This document shows, piece after piece, positions 1 through 5,760 of a DNA stretch of 5,760 bases. Numbering within the stretch: the first letter of the stretch is position 1; each line of letters begins with the position of its first letter. Below the pieces are notes generated by a model that was not told the origin of the DNA, made no database searches, and saw only the letters and a list, made by a program, of their open reading frames with translations. This DNA comes from Desulfobulbus sp. (GTDB taxonomy: Bacteria > Desulfobacterota > Desulfobulbia > Desulfobulbales > Desulfobulbaceae): positions 1-5,760 of the forward strand of contig JAQUEZ010000336.1 of NCBI GenBank assembly GCA_028684915.1, read 5' to 3'. The translations under genes were made by a program, and so were the position numbers.

Positions 1-110
<110 letters not shown>

Positions 111-120
111 TTTTTTACCC

Positions 121-163
121 AAAGCCCTTAGTGCAGCATATGCTGACCTAGGGGCTTTTTTTT
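121..163 (+). terminator. Intrinsic terminator of the rRNA operon
   Basis: The lower stem pairs AAAGCCC (121-127) with GGGCTTT (152-158) and continues through 128-131/148-151 with one G-U pair. A two-by-two mismatch follows, then the perfect 12-base palindrome CAGCATATGCTG (134-145) forms the tip. The 3' arm runs into eight Ts (156-163), the usual rho-independent pattern. It lies about 10 bases after the 5S gene. Read on the minus strand the hairpin is not followed by a T run, so it should act in the plus direction only and is a poor terminator for the convergent kinase gene. Confidence 0.92.
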
Positions 164-219
164 GTTTCGAGGGCGGAACGGATTTATCCTTGGGAAGCAG
201 CAGCAGCTGGATGTCGCTC

Positions 220-2613
220 TCACTGTTCCCCAAGAGTGGGTTGAACAAGTATTCGATGCACTTCCTTGGAGAGTTGCTCGGCGCTAAAAGGTTTTGCAAC
301 AAATCCCGCCAAACCCATTTTTTGATAATTTTCGACTGTCACTTGTTCGCTAAAGCCAGTGCAAATTACGATGGGCACTTCAGGGCGTATTTTTTTGAGC
401 TCATCAGCCAATTCCAACCCCGTCATGCCTGGCATCCCCATGTCTGTTACTACAAGATTGTAAGCGCCTTTTTGCGCCAGGAATGTCTGATAGGCCATTT
501 CGCTGGAAAGACAGGAGTCTACCGTGTAGCCTAAATGTTCCAGTACTTGAACCAAGAAGAACACTATCGGTTGTTCGTCATCCACCACCAAAATTCGCCC
601 TTCGTTGTGTGGATTGAGAATCTGTCTATTGCCAGTCTCATCCCTAGACTCTTTTTCAGCTTTAGGAAGAAATACTGTAAAACAACTTCCTTTGCCAGGT
701 GTTGACTCCACGCTGACCGCACCGCCATGGTCATTCACGATGCCATGAACGACCGAAAGTCCTAACCCTGTCCCTTCATTAATTTTTTTCGTGGTAAAAT
801 AAGGGTCAAAAATTCGCTGCAGATACTCTTGTGCGATGCCCACTCCATTGTCTTGCACCTGCAGGCATACGTATGTGCCATGTTGCAAGTTGCCGACCTC
901 GACGCCTTCTTTTGGCGATAAATCTTGGGTGTACAGACGGATGTGAATAACGCCTCCCCTGCCCTCAAGCGCCTGATAGGCATTGGTGCAGAGATTCATG
1001 ACGATCTGATGTATTTGCGTAGGATCTGCCTTGACATAGGCATCCTGCAAGATTTCGGAAACCAACTCAATGTTTGCCGGCAGACTTGCGCGCAAAAGTT
1101 TCAGCACTTCCTTGACAATGAGGCTAATTTTGAGGCTGGCGATACTTTTTTCACCTTGACGACTGAATTTTAATATCTGGTCGACTAATTGAGCGGCGCG
1201 ATCAGCAGCCCGAACTATTTCTTCCATATTTTTATGCAATAATGAATCAGGTGGGCAACGTGCCTGCGATAATTCTGCATATCCTAAAATTGCCGTTAAA
1301 ATATTATTGAAATCATGCGCTACTCCGCCCGCCAACGCACCAATGGCTTGCATTTTTTGCGATTGCCGAATTTGATTCTCAAGTATCAGATGTTGGGTTA
1401 TATCTCTTTTTACAGCTACATAGTTAATAATTTGTCCATTATTGTCCTTGACAGGAGTAATGGAGGCTTCTTCGGTATAAATGGCTCCGTTTTTCTTTTT
1501 GTTTGTAAAAACGCCGCGCCACACCTTCCCATGAGATATTTCTTGCCACATTAATTTGTATTGGTAACTTGGCGCCTCACCACTTTGTAAAATTCTTGGA
1601 TTCTTCCCCAAAACCTCTGTATAGGAATAACCGCTGACATTCTCGAAGGCTGGATTGACATATTGAATATTTCCAAAAATATCGGTTATGATAACGGATT
1701 CAGCCGCCTGATCCACTGCGGTCGCCAACAATCGCCTTCCCTCCTCCATTTTGAATCGATTGCTCATGTTATATAAAACAACTTGTGCAACATTTTTCTT
1801 CCCGACAATTGCAGTATTTATTTCAATTTTGACTGGTATTTTAATGGAATTATTTTTCAATACAAATGTGTTTACGGAAGATTCAACAGCGCATCCTTTT
1901 AATTTATCATTAAAAAATGCATCATACTGCCCTATGTCATCATGGTGAAAAAATAATCTATGATTGACACCAATAAGACTGGATATATCTACGCCAAATA
2001 AATCTATAGAAACGTCATTCGCTTCTAAAATAATTCCATTAACTGAATCAATTATTAATATAGCTTCGTCAACAGCCTTGAGCAACAGATAATATTTTTC
2101 AATAAATTCTGTATAAATTACATCACATTGCTTTTTTTTTGATACATCTTTTATTGATGCAACTGCATAATCATTGTATTTATTTTTAAATATATCAATT
2201 GACACATCAAAAAAATGGCTATTTTTTTTATCGTCAATTATTTCAATCTCATAATCGTTATTATAACTCTTGCTAAAAATATTCATTATAATTTCATTCG
2301 ATATCTTGCTATACAATTTTAAGTACACACAAGATTTTCCTTCTGACAAATCTTTTTCAGAGCTCACCTGAAACAAATTAAGAATCGCCCTATTTGCAGC
2401 GACCATTTGAATGTAGGACGCTCTGTATTTTTTTAAAAAGAGTTCCGCCGCCAGATACCGATCGATATCATCGATCGCAAACCCTTCGAGCTCTTTACAT
2501 TTCTTGCCAACGTCGCTAACGTCGAGCAAGAGCATCGGCAAACTCGAATGTAAAAAAGCTGCCTGATAGCAAGACTCTGTATTAAGCCCTTTCTGCTGTT
2601 CACTACTGTTCAT
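220..2613 (-). CDS. PAS-PAS-PAS hybrid sensor histidine kinase with C-terminal receiver
   Basis: This is a soluble hybrid kinase that should autophosphorylate on His and pass phosphate to its own receiver Asp. Numbering from the ATG at 2613 gives 797 residues. PAS1 is at about 20-158, with the N-terminal extension LPMLLLDVSDV...RYL often seen before PAS domains of signalling proteins. PAS2 is at about 172-282 and PAS3 at about 295-408. HisKA follows with H433 in GGVAHDFNNIL, then HATPase with N540/N544, DNGVGI (588-593), FDPYFTTK (602-609) and GTGLGL (614-619). The receiver (about 672-790) has D678/D679, phosphoacceptor D724, T752 and K774. All catalytic residues are present, and no membrane segment or signal peptide is seen. 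The H-box is of the NtrB-like type. The ATG was chosen because MNSSEQQ looks like a natural N-terminus. The longer alternative is a TTG at 2706 (828 residues), with a stop three codons further upstream. Neither start has a clear Shine-Dalgarno. No HPt or partner regulator is adjacent, so signal and output are unknown. Confidence 0.93.
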   Translation of the reverse strand: MNSSEQQKGLNTESCYQAAFLHSSLPMLLLDVSDVGKKCKELEGFAIDDIDRYLAAELFLKKYRASYIQMVAANRAILNLFQVSSEKDLSEGKSCVYLKLYSKISNEIIMNIFSKSYNNDYEIEIIDDKKNSHFFDVSIDIFKNKYNDYAVASIKDVSKKKQCDVIYTEFIEKYYLLLKAVDEAILIIDSVNGIILEANDVSIDLFGVDISSLIGVNHRLFFHHDDIGQYDAFFNDKLKGCAVESSVNTFVLKNNSIKIPVKIEINTAIVGKKNVAQVVLYNMSNRFKMEEGRRLLATAVDQAAESVIITDIFGNIQYVNPAFENVSGYSYTEVLGKNPRILQSGEAPSYQYKLMWQEISHGKVWRGVFTNKKKNGAIYTEEASITPVKDNNGQIINYVAVKRDITQHLILENQIRQSQKMQAIGALAGGVAHDFNNILTAILGYAELSQARCPPDSLLHKNMEEIVRAADRAAQLVDQILKFSRQGEKSIASLKISLIVKEVLKLLRASLPANIELVSEILQDAYVKADPTQIHQIVMNLCTNAYQALEGRGGVIHIRLYTQDLSPKEGVEVGNLQHGTYVCLQVQDNGVGIAQEYLQRIFDPYFTTKKINEGTGLGLSVVHGIVNDHGGAVSVESTPGKGSCFTVFLPKAEKESRDETGNRQILNPHNEGRILVVDDEQPIVFFLVQVLEHLGYTVDSCLSSEMAYQTFLAQKGAYNLVVTDMGMPGMTGLELADELKKIRPEVPIVICTGFSEQVTVENYQKMGLAGFVAKPFSAEQLSKEVHRILVQPTLGEQ
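1741..2400. other. AT-rich island inside the kinase gene (PAS1-PAS2 coding part)
   Basis: A hand count gives about 28% GC (166 of 600 bases) for 1801-2400. The kinase/receiver part is about 50% (901-960), and the transporter gene reaches about 75% (4501-4560). The reading frame stays open, and the encoded protein is rich in Lys, Asn, Ile and Asp. The island covers most of PAS1 and all of PAS2. Composition rises again towards the N-terminal end (2401-2580, about 45%) and in PAS3 (about 40%). This pattern suggests a different history or relaxed constraint for the sensory half. Confidence 0.75.
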
Positions 2614-2755
2614 ACGTGTTTTTTTAATCCGTTCCGAATATATTCGCCGCACAACGACAGGCTCGCCCCACTCGTTTCCACATGTGGTTACAGAATTTTT
2701 ACCCAATACGCACTAACGCACCCTCATTCCCTTCACGCCTATTCACCAACCTTCC
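2614..2755. promoter_or_regulatory. Divergent kinase/rsmI regulatory region with two perfect palindromes
   Basis: This 142-base stretch lies between the chosen kinase ATG and the rsmI ATG, so promoters for both directions should be here. It holds two perfect palindromes: CGAATATATTCG (2635-2646), 22 bases upstream of the kinase ATG, and CCACATGTGG (2678-2687), 68 bases upstream of rsmI. Either could be an operator; the first contains a TATATT-like -10 element on the minus strand but has no good -35 at 17 bases. I see no convincing sigma70 or sigma54 promoter in either direction. If the kinase starts at the TTG (2706), both palindromes lie inside its coding sequence and the true gap is only 49 bases. 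Confidence 0.4.
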
Positions 2756-3682
2756 ATGAAAAATCGTCCCGATAGAAACTCCGCAACTGATCACTCAGGT
2801 CGATTATATGTGGTTGCCACCCCCATCGGCCATTTAGGCGACCTCAGCCATCGAGCCATCGAAACATTGACGACCGTTGACATTATTGCCTGCGAAGACA
2901 CTCGACACACTAAAAATCTCTGCCGGCATCTGAACATCACAACCCCGCTTGTCAGTTACTATCGCGAAAAAGAACAGGAGAAAGCTGCACAATTGCTCAC
3001 GCTGCTTCAGGAAGGCAAACACATCGCCCTCGTTTCCGACGCTGGCACTCCAGCCATCTCTGATCCTGGCGCCGTGCTGGTCAATAAGGCTCGTCAGGCG
3101 GGCATTGAAATCGTGGCCATAGCCGGTCCTTCCGCCTTAGCCGCCGCATTGTCCGTGGCCGGGCTTTCGCAAACGCCCTTTTTCTTCGGAGGTTTTCCTC
3201 CTTCCAACAAAAGCGACCGACGCAAATTCCTGCGCGCTCTAGCCCCCTTCCCCTTTACCCTTGTTTTTTACGAATCTCCACATCGAATCAGCGCCTCTCT
3301 CGCTGATCTCGAGTTTTGCCTTGGCGATCGATCCGCCCAACTGTTTCGTGAGCTGACTAAAATTCACGAAGAGTGCCTGGAAGGTTCGCTTTCCGGATTA
3401 CGCGACCGCGTCAAGAATGGGGTCAAGGGGGAACTCGTGCTGATTGTTCAAGGGGCCACGCCCATTGCCGCCGAACAACCCGACAACCTTGATGAACTTC
3501 TGCTGTGGCATCGCGACCAGCTTGGCTCCAGCCTCAAGGACGCTGTCGCCGGCATCGCCGCCGACCTTGACCTTCCGCGCTCTCAAGTGTACAAACATGC
3601 ACTTTCAATGTGGCAAGACGCTGATTCCACGGCCCCCCAACCCCACCCATCGATTAACCCCCACAACACGCCTTATCGCTGA
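2756..3682 (+). CDS. rsmI: 16S rRNA (cytidine(1402)-2'-O)-methyltransferase RsmI
   Basis: RsmI uses S-adenosylmethionine to methylate the 2'-O of C1402 in the 16S rRNA decoding centre, in the cytoplasm. The 308 residues fit the family (about 280-310). Family motifs run in order: LYVVATPIGHLGDLS (17-31), EDTRHT (47-52), SDAGTPAISDPG (94-105), AGPSALAAALSVAGL (123-137), FFFGGFPP (142-149), FYESPHR (171-177), ELTKIHEE (199-206) and GELVLIV (225-231). The first four belong to the tetrapyrrole-methylase-like fold. The C-terminal part (about 255-285, LKDAVAGIAADLDLPRSQVY) matches the small helix-turn-helix-like domain of RsmI. A Pro/His/Asn-rich tail (291-308) ends the protein. The ATG is the only sensible start, but no Shine-Dalgarno precedes it; the leader is C-rich and G-poor. 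The stop overlaps the next start by one base (TGATG). It is probably the first gene of a three-gene operon. Confidence 0.96.
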   Translation: MKNRPDRNSATDHSGRLYVVATPIGHLGDLSHRAIETLTTVDIIACEDTRHTKNLCRHLNITTPLVSYYREKEQEKAAQLLTLLQEGKHIALVSDAGTPAISDPGAVLVNKARQAGIEIVAIAGPSALAAALSVAGLSQTPFFFGGFPPSNKSDRRKFLRALAPFPFTLVFYESPHRISASLADLEFCLGDRSAQLFRELTKIHEECLEGSLSGLRDRVKNGVKGELVLIVQGATPIAAEQPDNLDELLLWHRDQLGSSLKDAVAGIAADLDLPRSQVYKHALSMWQDADSTAPQPHPSINPHNTPYR

Positions 3683-4497
3683 TGCACAGAATATCGACCG
3701 CCCTCAATCGTTGCGCCACCATCACCCGCGCCCAGATGCTCACAACCGCCTGCCAGGCGGCGCTGACTGCCGGCAAGCTCATCAAAGACCGTTACAACCA
3801 GCCCCACGACATCGCCATGAAGGGGGCCATAAATCTTGTCACCGAAACGGATCTCGCCGCCGAGGCGGCTATTCTGGCTTGCCTAGCGCAGGACGCCCCG
3901 GAAATTCCGGTCATGGCCGAGGAATCGGCAAGCACCCATCAGCTGACCGACGCCCACCCGATCTGGATTGTTGATCCCTTGGACGGAACCACCAACTTTG
4001 CCCACGGATTTCCGCATTTTGCGGTTTCCATCGCCTTGGTCGACAGCGGACGGCCGCTGGTTGCCGCCATCTATCAGCCGATGCTTGACGAACTTTTTTG
4101 CGCAAGCCAGAGGGGCGGCGCCTGGCTCAACGGCTGCCCCATCAGGGTGAGCGCCGCCGATCAACTGATCAACGCTCTTATTGGCACTGGATTTCCTTAC
4201 GAAGTGGAGCATACATTGCCCGACGTCATGCGCCAACTCACCGCCATGCTGCCCAAGGTCCGAGACATCCGGCGTGCAGGCGCAGCGGCCCTTGATCTCG
4301 CCTATGTGGCCTGCGGACGCCTTGACGGCTTTTATGAAATGAACCTGCAACCCTGGGACACCGCCGCGGGCTGGTTGCTGGTCGAAGAAGCGGGAGGCCG
4401 CCTCAGCGACTTCTCCGGCGCGCCGTTCTCGCCTTTTGTTCCGCAAACGCTGGCCAGCAACGGCAGGCTGCATCAGGCCTTGTTACAGTTGCTGTGA
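3682..4497 (+). CDS. suhB: Inositol monophosphatase family protein (SuhB-like)
   Basis: This is a Mg-dependent phosphatase of the IMPase/SuhB family, which hydrolyses myo-inositol 1-phosphate and related sugar phosphates. E. coli SuhB also takes part in rRNA antitermination and ribosome maturation. The 271 residues match the family. The metal-binding set is intact: E80 in MAEES, D98 and D101 in IVDPLDGTTNF (96-106), and D226 in PWDTAAGWLLVEEAGG (224-239). GGAWLNG (145-151) and RRAGAAALDLAYVACGRLDGF (197-217) are also typical; the latter suits a SuhB-type enzyme, though CysQ or fructose-bisphosphatase-like activity cannot be excluded from sequence alone. The ATG at 3682 overlaps the rsmI stop (TGATG), favouring translation by re-initiation. 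It adds about 18 residues to the usual N-terminus; an internal ATG at 3736 (MLTTACQAAL) is the alternative, and neither has a Shine-Dalgarno. The gene ends in a four-base GTGA overlap with the transporter. Confidence 0.93.
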   Translation: MHRISTALNRCATITRAQMLTTACQAALTAGKLIKDRYNQPHDIAMKGAINLVTETDLAAEAAILACLAQDAPEIPVMAEESASTHQLTDAHPIWIVDPLDGTTNFAHGFPHFAVSIALVDSGRPLVAAIYQPMLDELFCASQRGGAWLNGCPIRVSAADQLINALIGTGFPYEVEHTLPDVMRQLTAMLPKVRDIRRAGAAALDLAYVACGRLDGFYEMNLQPWDTAAGWLLVEEAGGRLSDFSGAPFSPFVPQTLASNGRLHQALLQLL

Positions 4498-5432
4498 AAT
4501 TGCCCGCCAACGGCGCACACCGCGCCCCTTCGCTCGGGTTGCTCCACGGCGCCATGCTGGTGTCGGCCTTTCTCGTCTCCACCTCGTTCACGGTGGGCAA
4601 GGCCATCACCCCCTTCATGGACCCGGCGGCGCTCACCCTGATCCGCTTCCTGCTCGCCACCTTACTGTTCGCCCCCTATGTTCGCCGCACCTTCGGCTTG
4701 TCTTTTCCAGGCGTTGCAGCACTGTTGCGCTACAGCCTGATCAGCGCGGCCCTGGTCGGATTTTTCTGGCTGATGTTCCAGTCGCTGCGAATCACCAATC
4801 CGCTCAACACCGGCGTCATCTTTACCACGGTTCCAGGAATATCAGGACTCTACAGCTGGTTGCTGCTTCGGGAGCGGCTGGGCGGTTATCGCATTGCCGC
4901 GTTGATGCTGGCCATGATTGGCGCGCTGTGGGTGATTTTTGAAGGGGATATGGATCGATTATTGCAAATGCAGCTCAACAGCGGCGACCTGCTCTTTTTT
5001 GGCGGTTGCCTGTTGATGGCGCTGTATATGCCGCTGGTGAAACTACTGCACCGAGGCGAACCCATGGCGGTGATGACCTTGTGGGTTCTGGTGACCGGCA
5101 GCGCCTGGCTGCTGCTTTTTGCCGTGGCCAAATTGCCCGGCGTGCCCTGGACAACCATCCCCGCCAAGGTCTGGTTGGGCATTGCCTACCTTGCCCTGTT
5201 CACCACCATTGTCACCTTTTTCATCTCCCAGTGGGCGACCTTGCACCTTGGACCAACGAGGGTCATGGCCTACTCCTACCTCTACCCGCCGCTGATCGTG
5301 CTGATCGAGTGGCTGCTGCATCGCAGTCTCCCACCCTTGGCGAGCCTCATCGGCGTCGTGATTATCCTGCCGGCGATGTTCATTGTCCAGCGGGGCAAGA
5401 CCATCTCGTCGCCAACGATGAACACTGACTGA
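4494..5432 (+). CDS. EamA/DMT-superfamily membrane transporter, ten helices
   Basis: This is an inner-membrane permease of the drug/metabolite transporter superfamily (EamA/RhaT type), whose members export or take up small metabolites. The substrate cannot be told from sequence. Its 312 residues contain ten predicted membrane segments at roughly 17-36, 43-62, 76-96, 103-123, 133-150, 162-183, 190-212, 223-243, 251-272 and 281-298. These form two EamA repeats (about 17-149 and 163-298). Typical features are the early SFTVGKAI followed by DPAALTLIRFLLATLLF, LLLRERL near the end of repeat one, and GPTRVMAYSYLYPP followed by IEWLLHRSL in repeat two. The start is a GTG at 4494 that overlaps the suhB stop (GTGA), pointing to translational coupling; an ATG at 4554 is a less likely alternative. 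GC is the highest in the window. No pathway link to rsmI or suhB is evident beyond co-transcription. Confidence 0.93.
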   Translation: MKLPANGAHRAPSLGLLHGAMLVSAFLVSTSFTVGKAITPFMDPAALTLIRFLLATLLFAPYVRRTFGLSFPGVAALLRYSLISAALVGFFWLMFQSLRITNPLNTGVIFTTVPGISGLYSWLLLRERLGGYRIAALMLAMIGALWVIFEGDMDRLLQMQLNSGDLLFFGGCLLMALYMPLVKLLHRGEPMAVMTLWVLVTGSAWLLLFAVAKLPGVPWTTIPAKVWLGIAYLALFTTIVTFFISQWATLHLGPTRVMAYSYLYPPLIVLIEWLLHRSLPPLASLIGVVIILPAMFIVQRGKTISSPTMNTD

Positions 5433-5508
5433 CCGAAAGCCGAACCGTTTGGGCTTGCCCACCAAGACGCCCAGCCGCGCGCGTCCTAACCGCTCTCTCG
5501 AAACTCGC
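5433..5508. other. Short convergent gap with no clear terminator
   Basis: This 76-base gap separates the transporter stop from the convergent peptidase stop. It holds only weak hairpins: AAGCC/GGCTT (5437-5441 with 5452-5456) and TGGGCTTGCCCA (5450-5461). Neither is followed by a T run on either strand. No intrinsic terminator can be called, so rho-dependent ending or some transcript overlap is likely. Confidence 0.5.
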
Positions 5509-5760
5509 CTACATCTCAATTTCCGAAAGCATCTGATCAATCAGCTCCAAACCGCCCTGCCAGAACGCGGCGGCGTCAAGATCTATGCCAAACGGCTGCA
5601 GCAACTCGTAGGGCGAGCCATTGCCGCCGGCGTGCAACAAGCCGAGGTAGCGCTCGACAAAGGCGTTGCCCTCCGCCTGGTAACGGGCATAGAGCGCCAA
5701 CACCAGCAGTTCGCCAAAGGCATAGGAATACACATAGCCGGGCGTGCCAAGGAAATGGGA
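5509..5760 (-). CDS. pepF: M3B-family oligoendopeptidase F, C-terminal fragment (continues past window)
   Basis: The last 83 residues of a cytoplasmic zinc oligopeptidase of family M3B (PepF type) are visible; these enzymes cut short peptides. The frame is open to the right edge, so the gene is cut by the window and not truncated in nature as far as can be seen. The fragment begins SHFLGTPGYVYSYAFGELLV, which matches the conserved His/Tyr segment after the active site in M3B enzymes, where such residues help bind substrate. It continues with LALYARYQAEGNAFVERYLGLL, then GGNGSPYELLQPFGIDL and FWQGGLELIDQMLSEIEM, a usual C-terminal end for this family. The zinc-binding HExxH motif would lie outside the window. 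The stop codon is TAG. The gene converges on the transporter with 76 bases between stops. Gene symbol is by family resemblance only. Confidence 0.88.
   Translation of the reverse strand, partial: SHFLGTPGYVYSYAFGELLVLALYARYQAEGNAFVERYLGLLHAGGNGSPYELLQPFGIDLDAAAFWQGGLELIDQMLSEIEM

Noticed and set aside
190..534. Open plus-strand frame of 114 codons opposite the kinase end
   Set aside because: It lies wholly antisense to the receiver-domain coding region and its translation resembles no family; a shadow frame.
2459..2477. Inverted repeat CGATCGAT-ATC-ATCGATCG
   Set aside because: It lies inside the kinase coding sequence and is explained by the codons for an Ile-Asp-Asp-Ile-Asp stretch. There is no other sign of a regulatory site.
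3883..4473. Long minus-strand open frame (196 codons) opposite suhB
   Set aside because: It mirrors a GC-rich gene with intact catalytic motifs on the plus strand. Its translation is Arg/Gly-rich without domain features, as expected for an antisense shadow.
5437..5461. Possible terminator hairpins after the transporter gene
   Set aside because: The stems are only five base pairs, the two candidates overlap, and no T run follows on either strand.
5043..5540. Minus-strand open frame (165 codons) opposite the transporter end
   Set aside because: It overlaps both the transporter and the peptidase end, and its translation is Arg/Gly-rich low-complexity sequence; a shadow of GC-rich coding DNA.

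Overview
The window looks like chromosomal DNA from a deltaproteobacterium-like Gram-negative, probably near the Desulfuromonadales (Geobacter/Pelobacter-type). This rests on the style of the 5S rRNA, the PAS-rich hybrid kinase and the mix of housekeeping genes. It is inference; no search was run. The housekeeping genes are moderately to strongly GC-rich. One part of the kinase gene is strikingly AT-rich.

Layout from left to right. Positions 1-110 hold a 5S rRNA gene lacking only its first few bases, followed by a strong intrinsic terminator (121-163), so the window opens at the tail of a ribosomal RNA operon. Convergent to it, on the minus strand, is a large soluble hybrid sensor histidine kinase (220-2613; longer TTG start possible at 2706). 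Its order is three PAS domains, HisKA, HATPase and receiver. A short divergent region with two perfect palindromes (about 2614-2755) separates it from a plus-strand operon of three genes with overlapping ends: rsmI (16S rRNA C1402 2'-O-methyltransferase), an inositol monophosphatase/SuhB-family gene, and a ten-helix EamA/DMT transporter. At the right edge, on the minus strand and running out of the window, is the C-terminal end of an M3B oligoendopeptidase F.

How the genes fit together. rsmI acts on the ribosome, and SuhB proteins are known in E. coli to take part in rRNA transcription and ribosome maturation, so a link with the adjacent rRNA operon is plausible but unproven. The transporter is translationally coupled to them with no obvious shared pathway. 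The kinase has no response-regulator gene or HPt domain beside it, so its output partner lies elsewhere.

I found no CRISPR array, tRNA, transposase, toxin-antitoxin pair or evident new defence system. The most notable points are the compositional mosaic inside the kinase gene, an A9 run between its first two PAS domains, and the lack of a terminator between the kinase and the convergent 5S gene.
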